From positions 1 to 31,271 of the forward strand of contig NZ_JOIY01000066.1 of assembly GCF_000720185.1 (NCBI RefSeq): a stretch of DNA of 31,271 bases, given 5' to 3'. Position 1 is the stretch's first letter; each line of letters begins with the position of its first letter. Shown here one piece after another: positions 1-11,669 of the stretch. The notes beneath the pieces are model-generated. The model saw nothing but the letters and a program-made list of their open reading frames with translations, did no database searches and was not told the origin of the DNA. The position numbers and the translations under genes were made by a program. The DNA comes from Streptomyces sp. NRRL S-340. GTDB taxonomy: Bacteria > Actinomycetota > Actinomycetes > Streptomycetales > Streptomycetaceae.

Positions 1-1
1 T

Positions 2-280
2 TCCTGGCAGGAGGGGACCGTCATCCGGTCCTGGCTGCTGGACCTCGCGGTCAACGCCCTCGACGACGACGAGCACCTGGAGAAGCTGCGCGGCTTCGCC
101 CAGGACTCGGGCGAGGGCCGGTGGACCGTCGAGGCGGCCATCGACAACGCCGTGCCGCTGCCCGCGATCACGGCGTCGCTGTTCGCGCGGTTCGCCTCCC
201 GCCAGGAGGACTCGCCGCAGATGAAGATGATCGCCGCGCTGCGCAACCAGTTCGGCGGCCACGCCGTGGAGAAGAAGTAG
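2..280 (+). CDS. gnd: 6-phosphogluconate dehydrogenase, C-terminal fragment (5' truncated by window edge)
   Basis: This is the last 92 codons of an ORF that enters from the left edge and stops at TAG 278-280. The visible residues include a helical stretch (SWQEGTVIRSWLLDLA) and the ending RNQFGGHAVEKK, which are typical of the C-terminal all-helical domain of the short, YqeC-type decarboxylating 6-phosphogluconate dehydrogenase found next to dnaN and recF in streptomycetes. The enzyme oxidatively decarboxylates 6-phosphogluconate to ribulose 5-phosphate in the cytosolic pentose phosphate pathway. The NAD(P)-binding N-terminal domain is outside the window, so cofactor preference cannot be judged. 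Assignment rests on the tail sequence plus position directly upstream of recF. Confidence 0.85.
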   Translation, partial: SWQEGTVIRSWLLDLAVNALDDDEHLEKLRGFAQDSGEGRWTVEAAIDNAVPLPAITASLFARFASRQEDSPQMKMIAALRNQFGGHAVEKK

Positions 281-454
281 TCCGCAGGACGACATCACGG
301 ACACACCGGGCGGTCCACCGGACCACCGGATGCGCGGAGCCACCGGGTTCGGCGGATCCGGTCGGAGATCGGCAGAACCCACTGGATCCGCAGGATCCGC
401 ACAGGACATGGACCGCCCGGTGGTCCACCCGCTGGAGGAGGCCGGCGAACGACC

Positions 455-1576
455 ATGCACGTCACGCATCTGTCGCTGGCCGACTTCCGCTCGTACGCCC
501 GGGCCGAGGTGCCGCTCGACGCGGGTGTCACCGCGTTCGTCGGCCCCAACGGCCAGGGCAAGACGAACCTCGTCGAGGCGGTCGGCTACCTCGCCACCCT
601 CGGCAGCCACCGGGTCTCCTCCGACGCCCCGCTGGTCCGCATGGGTGCCGAGCGGGCGGTGATCCGGGCGCAGGTGCGGCAGGGCGAGCGGCAGCAGCTG
701 GTCGAACTGGAGCTGAACCCCGGCCGCGCCAACCGGGCCCGTATCAACCGTTCCTCGCAGGTCAGGCCGCGTGACGTGCTCGGCATCGTCCGGACGGTGC
801 TGTTCGCGCCCGAGGACCTGGCCCTGGTCAAGGGCGATCCCGGGGAGCGCCGGCGCTTCCTGGACGAGCTGGTCACGGCCCGCTCGCCGCGCATGGCGGG
901 CGTCCGCTCCGACTACGAACGGGTCCTCAAGCAGCGCAACACCCTGTTGAAGTCCGCGGCGCTCGCCCGCCGCCACGGCGGGCGCTCCATGGACCTGTCC
1001 ACGCTGGACGTGTGGGACCAGCATCTGGCGCGCGCGGGTGCCGAGCTGCTGGCCCAGCGCCTGGACCTGATCGCGACGCTCCAGCCGCTGGCCGACAAGG
1101 CGTACGAGCAGCTGGCGCCCGGCGGCGGGCCGGTCGGGCTGGAGTACAAGCCGTCCGCGCCCGGCGAGGCGCATACGCGTGAGGAGCTGTTCGCGCAGCT
1201 CATCGCGGCGCTCGCGGATGTGCGCAAGCAGGAGATCGAGCGGGGCGTGACCCTGGTGGGTCCGCATCGGGACGATCTGGTTCTCAGGCTGGGCCGGCTG
1301 CCTGCCAAGGGGTACGCGTCGCACGGTGAGTCGTGGTCCTGCGCTCTGGCGCTGCGGCTGGCGTCGTACGACCTGCTGCGTGCGGAGGGCAACGAGCCGG
1401 TGCTGGTCCTGGACGACGTCTTCGCGGAGCTGGACGCCCGCCGTCGTGAGCGGCTGGCCGAGCTGGTCGCGCCCGGTGAGCAGGTCCTGGTGACCGCGGC
1501 GGTGGACGCCGACGTGCCGCACGTGCTGGCGGGGTCCCGGTTCGCCGTGTCGGACGGGGCGGTGGAGCGCGTATGA
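455..1576 (+). CDS. recF: DNA replication and repair protein RecF
   Basis: RecF is an SMC-like ABC ATPase that helps load RecA at single-strand gaps together with RecO and RecR. The 373-residue product has the usual family length. The Walker A loop GPNGQGKT is at residues 30-37, the signature region ([15 protein letters not shown]) lies near residue 290, and Walker B VLVLDD is at 316-321, followed by the D-loop-like FAELDARRR. The ATG at 455 follows a GGAGGAGGCCGGCG stretch that can act as ribosome binding site. The gene is 174 bp downstream of gnd. Its TGA overlaps the ATG of the following DUF721 gene (ATGA at 1573-1576), so the two are translationally coupled. Confidence 0.97.
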   Translation: MHVTHLSLADFRSYARAEVPLDAGVTAFVGPNGQGKTNLVEAVGYLATLGSHRVSSDAPLVRMGAERAVIRAQVRQGERQQLVELELNPGRANRARINRSSQVRPRDVLGIVRTVLFAPEDLALVKGDPGERRRFLDELVTARSPRMAGVRSDYERVLKQRNTLLKSAALARRHGGRSMDLSTLDVWDQHLARAGAELLAQRLDLIATLQPLADKAYEQLAPGGGPVGLEYKPSAPGEAHTREELFAQLIAALADVRKQEIERGVTLVGPHRDDLVLRLGRLPAKGYASHGESWSCALALRLASYDLLRAEGNEPVLVLDDVFAELDARRRERLAELVAPGEQVLVTAAVDADVPHVLAGSRFAVSDGAVERV

Positions 1577-2172
1577 GCGGCGAGTGGGAGGCGGCGTCCG
1601 GTTCCGGGAAGGCGTCGGGGGCGCCGGGGGCCCGTGACGGGGAGAAGGCGGCGAAGGCGTCCGGGCGGGGCCCCGAGCCGTCCGGTGTGGATCTCGCGCG
1701 GGTGGCGTTGCGTGCGGCCAAGGAGGCGGCCCGCGCGCGGGGCGAGGCGACGCAGCAGAAGAAGCAGGCGCGGCGTGGCGGGCTGCGTTCGGGTGCGCGT
1801 GGGGACGGCCGCGATCCGATGGCGCTCGGTGCGGCGATCAACCGGCTGATCACGGAGCGCGGCTGGGAGACTCCCGCGGCGGTCGGCGGGGTGATGGGGC
1901 GCTGGCCGCAGATCGTGGGTGCGGACGTGGCCAAGCACTGTGTGCCGGAGAGGTACGACGAGGACGAGCGGGTCCTGGCCGTGCGCTGTGACTCGACGGC
2001 CTGGGCGACGAACCTGCGGCTGCTCGCCCCGACGCTGGTGGCCCGGCTGAACGAGGATCTGGGGCACGGTGCGGTCCGGTTGATCAAGGTGCACGGTCCG
2101 GGTGGCGGTGTGCGTCGGCACGGTCCGCTGCGGGCTCCCGGCAGTACGGGGCCGGGCGACACCTACGGGTGA
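1573..2172 (+). CDS. DUF721 family protein (DciA-like domain), unknown role
   Basis: This 199-residue protein starts inside the recF stop codon. Residues 1-80 are low complexity, rich in Gly, Ala, Lys and Arg, and probably disordered and basic. Residues from about 88 on ([18 protein letters not shown] through [19 protein letters not shown] and [17 protein letters not shown]) form the DUF721 domain. In other bacteria this domain family includes DciA, a loader or partner of the replicative helicase DnaB. Its location between recF and gyrB near oriC in many actinobacteria suits a role in replication, but that function is inferred here and not shown by any catalytic motif. Confidence 0.93.
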   Translation: MSGEWEAASGSGKASGAPGARDGEKAAKASGRGPEPSGVDLARVALRAAKEAARARGEATQQKKQARRGGLRSGARGDGRDPMALGAAINRLITERGWETPAAVGGVMGRWPQIVGADVAKHCVPERYDEDERVLAVRCDSTAWATNLRLLAPTLVARLNEDLGHGAVRLIKVHGPGGGVRRHGPLRAPGSTGPGDTYG

Positions 2173-2213
2173 CGGGCCGTTCTGCGCGGCGGTGAGGGTC
2201 CTCCCCGTGGTGG

Positions 2214-2227
2214 GTGACAGAGATCAC
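2214..2227. promoter_or_regulatory. CRP-like inverted repeat GTGA-N6-TCAC
   Basis: The sequence GTGACAGAGATCAC is an exact GTGA-N6-TCAC inverted repeat, and with its flanks matches 9 of the 10 specified bases of TGTGA-N6-TCACA. Streptomyces has a Crp protein of the same family. The site is about 390 bp before gyrB and 42 bp after the DUF721 stop. Whether it is bound is unknown, and chance occurrence is possible. Confidence 0.35.
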
Positions 2228-2466
2228 ACGAGGTGGTCTCGGAGGGTGTGCGCGGGCCCGCTGAACGGTCCTGTCCCGCGACCGCACGCGCTTGCGAATC
2301 GCGACCTGACCCTGGAGTAGCGAAGGGTTGACGCCTCAAAGCGCTGAGTGCCGCTGTGAGCCTCTTGGAGCCCCCATCCACATATCGGGACCCGGCCAAG
2401 ACCGGTTCAGGGCGCCACATGCGGACTCAGGTACCCGCAAACCCCCATCACTGTCGGCGCTACCGG

Positions 2467-2472
2467 TAGACT
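2467..2472 (+). promoter_or_regulatory. possible gyrB promoter -10 element
   Basis: TAGACT fits the streptomycete -10 pattern TANNNT and lies about 145 bp before the gyrB start. No good -35 hexamer is seen 16-19 bp upstream, so this is only a candidate. Confidence 0.25.
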
Positions 2473-2530
2473 GGAAGCCGATCCCGCCCCGAACGTGGGG
2501 ACCGTCCGGGAAATAGCTGAGCAACGCTGA

Positions 2531-4696
<2,166 letters not shown>

Positions 4697-4738
4697 GTCG
4701 GTCTCAGCTGACCGCACCAGGAAGGATCCCCACCAGCA

Positions 4739-7333
<2,595 letters not shown>

Positions 7334-7351
7334 CACGAGGAGTGAGTCATC

Positions 7352-8119
7352 GTGAGCGGAGCCACGGGCGCCGGATCGTCCGGTACCTCCACTGGTACGG
7401 AATCGGGCGGCGGCCGTGGCTCCGCCGCGCGTGCGACGGACTCGCACACCACCAACCTGAACGCGATCAAGTCGCCCGCGACCGACTCGCACTCGCCCAC
7501 GCACGGATCCCAGGGGGGAACGGTGACGGACACCCGAGGCCCGCAGACGCAGGGCCAGCCCGCGGCCGGGCGGCAGGCGGGCCCGGCGGCCCAGCAGCAC
7601 GCCGCGGGCTCCCCGCTGCCCGGCGAGCGGCAGCCGCAGCAGCACGCGGGGCCGTACCACCCCCCGCAGGCCTACCCGGCGTCCGCGGGGGCGGGCGACC
7701 GGTCCGGCACGGTGCGCCGGCCGCGCACGGGCGCCCGGACGACCCCGCGCACCCGCAAGGCGCGCCTGCGCGTGGCCAAGGCCGACCCGTGGTCGGTCAT
7801 GAAGGTCAGCTTCCTGCTCTCCATCGCCCTGGGCATCTGCACCGTCGTGGCGTCCGCCGTGCTGTGGATGGTCATGAACGCGATGGGCGTCTTCTCCACG
7901 GTCGGCGGGACGATCTCCGAGGCGACCGGCTCCACCGAGTCGAACGGCTTCGACCTGCAGTCCTTCCTGTCCCTGCCGCACGTCCTGATGTTCGCGACGA
8001 TCATCGCGGTCATCGACGTCGTCCTGGCGACGGCGCTGGCGACCCTCGGGGCATTCATCTACAACCTCTCGGCGGGCTTCGTCGGCGGTATCGAGCTGAC
8101 GCTGGCCGAGGACGAGTGA
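7352..8119 (+). CDS. DUF3566 family membrane protein
   Basis: This protein has 255 residues from GTG 7352, preceded by GAGGAG at 7337-7342. Residues 1-140 are low complexity (Gly, Ser, Thr, Gln, Pro) and end in a basic patch (RRPRTGARTTPRTRKARLRV). Two hydrophobic helices follow at about 152-176 and 211-235, then a conserved-looking tail ending LAEDE. This layout is that of the actinobacterial DUF3566 family encoded just after gyrA. The role is unknown. The gene begins 18 bp after gyrA and is probably in its operon. A second in-frame GTG at 7523 with a GGGGGGA stretch in front would give a 198-residue product, so the long disordered N terminus may be over-called. Confidence 0.9.
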   Translation: MSGATGAGSSGTSTGTESGGGRGSAARATDSHTTNLNAIKSPATDSHSPTHGSQGGTVTDTRGPQTQGQPAAGRQAGPAAQQHAAGSPLPGERQPQQHAGPYHPPQAYPASAGAGDRSGTVRRPRTGARTTPRTRKARLRVAKADPWSVMKVSFLLSIALGICTVVASAVLWMVMNAMGVFSTVGGTISEATGSTESNGFDLQSFLSLPHVLMFATIIAVIDVVLATALATLGAFIYNLSAGFVGGIELTLAEDE

Positions 8120-8218
8120 GACGCCTCGCGGGCGCCCCCGGCTCCGGGGAGCGCCCGCGGTTCCGCAGGGTCGCGGACGGTCCTGAAACCCCCGTCGGCG
8201 GCCCTGCGACAACCGATT

Positions 8219-8247
8219 TTGGGACTGCCCCCCTCGTGCGCTAATCT
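8219..8247 (+). promoter_or_regulatory. tRNA-Ile promoter
   Basis: TTGGGA (8219-8224) and TAATCT (8242-8247) are separated by 17 bp and match the vegetative -35 and -10 consensus at 4 of 6 and 5 of 6 bases. They lie about 40 bp before the tRNA. Confidence 0.55.
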
Positions 8248-8287
8248 TCAGGAGTCAGCGCGCGGGACATACACCGCAGAGCGCGAC

Positions 8288-8361
8288 GGGGCTATAGCTC
8301 AGTTGGTTAGAGCGCATCCCTGATAAGGATGAGGCCACAGGTTCAAATCCTGTTAGCCCCA
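8288..8361 (+). tRNA. tRNA-Ile (anticodon GAT)
   Basis: A 74-nt cloverleaf can be drawn by eye: acceptor GGGGCTA pairing with TAGCCCC, D-stem GCTC/GAGC, anticodon stem CATCC/GGATG with loop CTGATAA (anticodon GAT), and T-stem ACAGG/CCTGT with loop TTCAAAT. The discriminator is A at 8361, and CCA is not encoded. The gene lies after gyrA, as in other streptomycetes. Confidence 0.97.
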
Positions 8362-8369
8362 CAGCGAGA

Positions 8370-8405
8370 AGACCCCCCCGGACCATCGGTCCGGGGGGTC
8401 TTTCG
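8370..8405 (+). terminator. terminator after tRNA-Ile
   Basis: A GC-rich hairpin (left arm AGACCCCCCCGGACC from 8370, right arm GGTCCGGGGGGTCT to 8401, with one bulged base) is followed by TTTCG. It begins 8 bp after the tRNA. Confidence 0.85.
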
Positions 8406-8628
8406 TGTGCTGTGAGAGGGGAAGCGGGGCAGGGCTTCGACCGTCCTCCCGGACGTCGGGGGGGGGCGACTCCAGCTTTGCGCAGAGTGGCTGGGAGCAG
8501 TACGTCGGCCCGGTGGCCACGGGCGGTGTCCTGCTGCCCGTCACGGCGGTCCTGACGGTCGTCACCCGGGGGCCCGGACGGACGGACGGACGGCCGGACG
8601 GCCGGACGACGGCTGGACCGGCTGCGCC

Positions 8629-8687
8629 CTGCCCGCGCAGGGCCGTCTGGACGCGCGGGCCGACGGCGCTGCCCGCGCAGGGCCGTC
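8629..8687. repeat. 19-bp direct repeat, two copies
   Basis: CTGCCCGCGCAGGGCCGTC occurs at 8629-8647 and again at 8669-8687, exactly 40 bp apart. Each copy contains a small inverted repeat (CTGC/GCAG). Confidence 0.8.
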
Positions 8688-8807
8688 GGCCGCTCGTTCC
8701 AGAAGCCGGACCGCGCGTCCAGGGTTACGACGCCCTGGCGGGACGCCCCGCGACGGCCCAGCAGGCCGCAGGGGCCGGTGCCATGGTGCCTGCGGGCATG
8801 GGAAGGG

Positions 8808-8831
8808 CCCCGGTCGGCGGGCCGACCGGGG
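8808..8831 (-). terminator. terminator for the minus-strand DUF6344-like gene
   Basis: CCCCGGTCGG and CCGACCGGGG form a perfect 10-bp stem with a 4-base loop. Read on the minus strand, the hairpin is followed by GCCCTTCCC, a common streptomycete terminator tail. It lies about 150 bp after the stop of the minus-strand gene at 8983. Confidence 0.65.
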
Positions 8832-8867
8832 ACTCGGGTCCTGCGGGGTGGTGCGCTGTCGCTGACT

Positions 8868-8907
8868 GGTGCGGTGGTGCGGTGGTGCGGTGGTGCGGTG
8901 GTGCGAT
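8868..8907. repeat. tandem octamer array (GGTGCGGT)
   Basis: Four perfect GGTGCGGT units (8868-8899) are followed by one variant, GGTGCGAT (8900-8907). The array lies beyond the 3' end of the minus-strand gene and seems to be noncoding. Confidence 0.85.
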
Positions 8908-8982
8908 GCGATGGTGCAGTACGCGGATCGCCGTTACGTCATGGGTGGTGCTGAGGGCTCCGGCGGCACCGGGGCGGCGCTG

Positions 8983-9345
8983 TCAGCGCTGCAGCGGGAT
9001 GCTGGGGCGGGCCGGAGGTTCGGCGGGGGCGGACTCCGGGTCGGTGGCGAGCGAGGGGGCGTCGGCCAGCGAGCGGTGCCGGCAGCTCGGGGACTTCCCG
9101 TGGGCCTCGGCGCGGATCCGCTGTTTCATCGTGGGGGGCAGGGACCGGGCATGGGACCTGGACCTGGGCCAGGAGGCTGTCGTCTGGGCCGGCACCCTCG
9201 CGGTGGTGCTCTTGGGTGCCGTCTCGGGCTGCGGCGCGGCCGTGGCCGCCGAGGCGGTCGTGGTGACGAGTCCGAGCGCCGTGCAGAGCGCGAGGAAGGC
9301 GGTGACGATGGCGGTCCACAGCTTCATGACCTTGTGCTGGTCCAT
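8983..9345 (-). CDS. small secreted protein, DUF6344-like
   Basis: The 120-residue product starts MDQHKVMKLW and has a clear Sec signal peptide: a short charged N terminus, a hydrophobic core (TAIVTAFLALCTALGLV) and small residues ending in a likely signal peptidase site near ASAATA at about 30-36. The mature part is Pro/Ala/Ser-rich with a basic MKQRIRAEAHG segment, which I associate from memory with the Streptomyces DUF6344 family. No catalytic motif is visible and the function is unknown. The ATG at 9345 is preceded on the minus strand by GTGAGGGG at short spacing. It is a single gene facing away from DLW-39. Confidence 0.72.
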   Translation of the reverse strand: MDQHKVMKLWTAIVTAFLALCTALGLVTTTASAATAAPQPETAPKSTTARVPAQTTASWPRSRSHARSLPPTMKQRIRAEAHGKSPSCRHRSLADAPSLATDPESAPAEPPARPSIPLQR

Positions 9346-9382
9346 GGCCCCTCACTTTCGGGTTGGGCGATTTGCGTACTTT

Positions 9383-9401
9383 GCTCATCATGTGTATGAG
9401 C
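9383..9401. promoter_or_regulatory. inverted repeat upstream of the DUF6344-like gene
   Basis: GCTCAT and ATGAGC are separated by 7 bases and lie 38-56 bp before the minus-strand start codon at 9345. The position suits an operator. No regulator can be named. Confidence 0.35.
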
Positions 9402-9537
9402 GCCGCGAAGTGGTGGACCGACGCCCGTGGCACGGGGATCTTCGGATGAACACCACTCGGATGGACGCATGAGCGGCGAAAAGCTCCCCAGGTGGGAGGA
9501 GGACGGGCAAATGTCACCGTCCGTGGGGATCTGATCA

Positions 9538-9553
9538 CACTCCGACCGGAGTG
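9538..9553. promoter_or_regulatory. inverted repeat CACTCCG-AC-CGGAGTG
   Basis: A perfect 7-bp inverted repeat with a 2-base spacer in the divergent intergenic region. It could be an operator. There is no other support. Confidence 0.3.
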
Positions 9554-9609
9554 GTTCAGGGCGTGTCTACTGCGTTCCCGTACCTGACAGTTGAGGGCCC
9601 ATGCAGGTC

Positions 9610-9638
9610 ACCGATCGATATCGGTCGGTGTGTATAGT
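9610..9638 (+). promoter_or_regulatory. probable DLW-39 promoter with overlapping inverted repeat
   Basis: TATAGT (9633-9638) is a good -10 hexamer about 45 bp before the start codon. The -35 region is occupied by the inverted repeat ACCGAT-CGAT-ATCGGT (9610-9625) rather than by a TTGACA-like box, so an activator or an alternative sigma factor may be needed. Confidence 0.45.
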
Positions 9639-9683
9639 CGGGCGGCAGAGGTCCCCTACGTCAAGGAAAGACGAGGTCGCGCG

Positions 9684-9812
9684 GTGAAGAAGCTTCTCCT
9701 GGTCGCACTGGCCGCCATCGGCGGGCTCCTCGTGTACCGCCAGATCCAGGCGGATCGCGCCGAGCAGGATCTGTGGACGGAGGCGACTGACTCCGTGCCC
9801 ACGGGTTCATGA
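9684..9812 (+). CDS. DLW-39 family small protein
   Basis: This is a 42-residue protein starting VKKLLLVALAAIGG at GTG 9684, with GAGG at 9673-9676 in front. It has one N-terminal hydrophobic helix (residues 3-16), then a charged helix carrying the DLW motif (AEQDLWTEATDSV) that names this tiny actinobacterial family. It is likely membrane anchored with a short cytoplasmic or external tail, and its function is unknown. A longer reading frame back to 9591 lacks family-like sequence, so the short start is preferred. A strong terminator follows 24 bp after the stop, so it is transcribed alone. Confidence 0.9.
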   Translation: MKKLLLVALAAIGGLLVYRQIQADRAEQDLWTEATDSVPTGS

Positions 9813-9836
9813 GCACCGACATCCAGTACTGAGCAG

Positions 9837-9866
9837 ACCCCGGCCGCCGCAGCGGTCGGGGTTTTG
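9837..9866 (+). terminator. terminator after DLW-39
   Basis: ACCCCGGCCGC (9837-9847) pairs with GCGGTCGGGGT (9852-9862) with one G-T wobble, followed by TTTG, a standard intrinsic terminator. Confidence 0.85.
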
Positions 9867-10049
9867 TGTGTGCGGGGCCGGCCGGTTCCCCGCGTTGCGG
9901 GACCGGTCCACGTGAGGTAGCCGTGGGACGGGCCGGCTTCCCGACCCGGACGTTCCGGACGCTCGTGCGGAACGCGCGGATGGCGCAACGCCGCTCGGGG
10001 CAGGATGGCCGACGTCCGTAGCGGCGGCGAACGCGGGGGTGGCGCGGGG

Positions 10050-11669
10050 ATGAGACGGCCCACGGCCGAAGGGCGGACTCCCGCACGGCCTCGACCGCCC
10101 GGTGAGGTTTCCCAGGGCGGGCTGGGACGCGGACCGTGGCGGTGGCGTACGGGGCGAGGCGTCGGCGCGCGCGCACCACGGAGGACCGGCCGGGGACGCC
10201 TGCGCCCGGCCGCCGTGACGGTGCCGGTGACGTTGGCCGCCGCGCTGTTGCTGCCGGCCGTCATGACGGGACCGAGCGCACTCGCCGTCGGCACGCCCCG
10301 CCCGTACGCGCCGGGTGCCGGCACGCCCGAGTACCCGTTCGCCGCCGCTACACCGGATCCGTACACGCCGGGCGCCGTCGCGTCCCGTCCGTACGCACTC
10401 GCCGCCGCTACGCCGGATCCGTACGGTTCCGCGGGTGGCACCCCGGCCGCCCTCGGAACCGGGGCCGGGACGGGAGCCGGGGCCGCCGCGGACGCGGGAC
10501 GGCTCGAGCCCGGCCGCACCTACCGCGGCTCCCTGCCCCGCGGCGGCAGGCTCTCCTACCGCCTCGACCTCGACGCCACGTCCACCGTGTACGTCTCCGC
10601 CACGGCCCTCCCCGGCGCGGGCACCACGGTCTCCGCCACGGACGGCCTCAGCGTGTCCGTGCGCGACGCCCACGGCGAATCCTGCTCCTACCAGGCCACC
10701 CGGTTCGCCGCGAGCCGCAGCCCGCACCCCATCGCCGCGTGGGGAGTCCGTGAGGCCTCCCCCGGCCGTGCGCTGTGCCGGGGCGCCGGCACCTACCACG
10801 TGCTCGTCGAGCGCATCAGCGCCACCGGCTCCTCGCCGGACACCTGGCCCCTGGAACTGTCCGTCGTGTCCGAGCCGCCCCTCGGACGGGCCGCTGCGAC
10901 GAAGCCGCCCGCCTCCTGGGACTCGGCCTCGCCCCGGCCGGTCACCGGGGAGCCGGCGGACCGGCCGGGCGGTACCGGGTTCGAACACGCCACCCCGGTC
11001 GGACAGGGCGTCTGGCAGGACCGCATCCGGCCCGGCGGAACGCTGTTCTACCGGGTCCCCGTGGACTGGGCGCAGCAACTGGGCGCCGTCGCCGACCTCG
11101 CGGGCGCGAACGGCGGCAGCGGCTACGCCGACGGCGCGCTGACCCTCTCCCTCTACAACCCGGTGCGCGGTTACGTGGAGGAGGCGTACGCCGGTTACAG
11201 CGGCCGGCCGGCGTCCGCCGCCCTCGCACCCCTGCCACCCGTCGCCTACGCGAACCGCTACGGCTTCGCCGACCAGGCCAAGGCCATGCGGTTCGCGGGC
11301 TCCTACTACCTGGTCGTGCATCTCGCGGCACAGACGGCGCAGGCGTTCGGCGAGGGACCCTACGGACTGACCCTGCGCGTGCGGGTCGACGGCACGGCGG
11401 GGACAGGGCCGGGGTACGCGGGCCGGTCCGAACCGCAGGGCCTGTTCGAGGTCACCGCGGGAGACCGGGGCGAGGCGAGTGCCCGCGGTGCCGGGGCGGT
11501 GGACGGCTCCACGGGGCTGCGGCTGCTCGCGGTGGGCGGCATCGGTACGGGAACCGCCCTGCTGGCCGTCCTGGGGGTGTGGACGCTGACCGCCCGGCGC
11601 AGGGCGGCGGCCGGTGCGGATGTGGACGGCTCTCACAGCCGGACCAGCGCCCACAGGCCCACGGCGTAA
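10050..11669 (+). CDS. cell-surface protein with decapeptide repeats and C-terminal membrane anchor
   Basis: I do not recognise a named family. From ATG 10050 the product has 539 residues. An in-frame ATG at 10005 would add 15. A basic N terminus is followed by a hydrophobic segment (VTVPVTLAAALLLPAVM) and a small-residue region that looks like a signal peptide. Residues 81-130 are five decapeptide units of the pattern TPxPYxxxAx. A large beta-rich, Gly/Ala/Tyr-rich extracellular part follows, then a C-terminal hydrophobic helix (LLAVGGIGTGTALLAVLGVWTL) and an Arg-rich cytoplasmic end. The arrangement suggests a membrane-anchored surface protein. Its last 37 bp overlap the 3' end of the kinase gene on the other strand. 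Confidence 0.75.
   Translation: MRRPTAEGRTPARPRPPGEVSQGGLGRGPWRWRTGRGVGARAPRRTGRGRLRPAAVTVPVTLAAALLLPAVMTGPSALAVGTPRPYAPGAGTPEYPFAAATPDPYTPGAVASRPYALAAATPDPYGSAGGTPAALGTGAGTGAGAAADAGRLEPGRTYRGSLPRGGRLSYRLDLDATSTVYVSATALPGAGTTVSATDGLSVSVRDAHGESCSYQATRFAASRSPHPIAAWGVREASPGRALCRGAGTYHVLVERISATGSSPDTWPLELSVVSEPPLGRAAATKPPASWDSASPRPVTGEPADRPGGTGFEHATPVGQGVWQDRIRPGGTLFYRVPVDWAQQLGAVADLAGANGGSGYADGALTLSLYNPVRGYVEEAYAGYSGRPASAALAPLPPVAYANRYGFADQAKAMRFAGSYYLVVHLAAQTAQAFGEGPYGLTLRVRVDGTAGTGPGYAGRSEPQGLFEVTAGDRGEASARGAGAVDGSTGLRLLAVGGIGTGTALLAVLGVWTLTARRRAAAGADVDGSHSRTSAHRPTA
10290..10439 (+). repeat. 30-bp coding repeats (five decapeptide units)
   Basis: Units begin at 10290, 10320, 10350, 10380 and 10410. 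The third and fifth units both encode TPDPY, and the 60-bp higher-order period is nearly identical at the DNA level (GCCGCCGCTACACCGGATCC at 10341 and its counterpart at 10401). Confidence 0.8.

Larger units (their letters stand above)
8406..8982. other. noncoding stretch with short repeats
   Basis: I see no supportable gene here. Open frames on both strands are composition artefacts without a ribosome binding site or a protein-like sequence. The stretch holds GGAC tandem units (8577-8592), two copies of a 19-bp sequence (8629-8647 and 8669-8687), a hairpin terminator (8808-8831) and a tandem octamer array (8868-8907). Confidence 0.6.
9346..9683. other. divergent promoter region between the DUF6344-like gene and DLW-39
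   Basis: No gene is seen. The stretch holds three inverted repeats that could be operators: GCTCAT-N7-ATGAGC (9383-9401), CACTCCG-AC-CGGAGTG (9538-9553) and ACCGAT-N4-ATCGGT (9610-9625). A -10-like TATAGT is at 9633-9638. Confidence 0.5.

Noticed and set aside
281..454. GGATCCG copies between gnd and recF as a possible repeat element
   Set aside because: Only three short copies occur at irregular spacing, which is too little to call a structured repeat.
8405..9472. A 355-codon plus-strand frame after tRNA-Ile
   Set aside because: It passes through a tandem octamer array and a terminator hairpin and opposes a gene with a clear signal peptide. No ribosome binding site or domain is seen.
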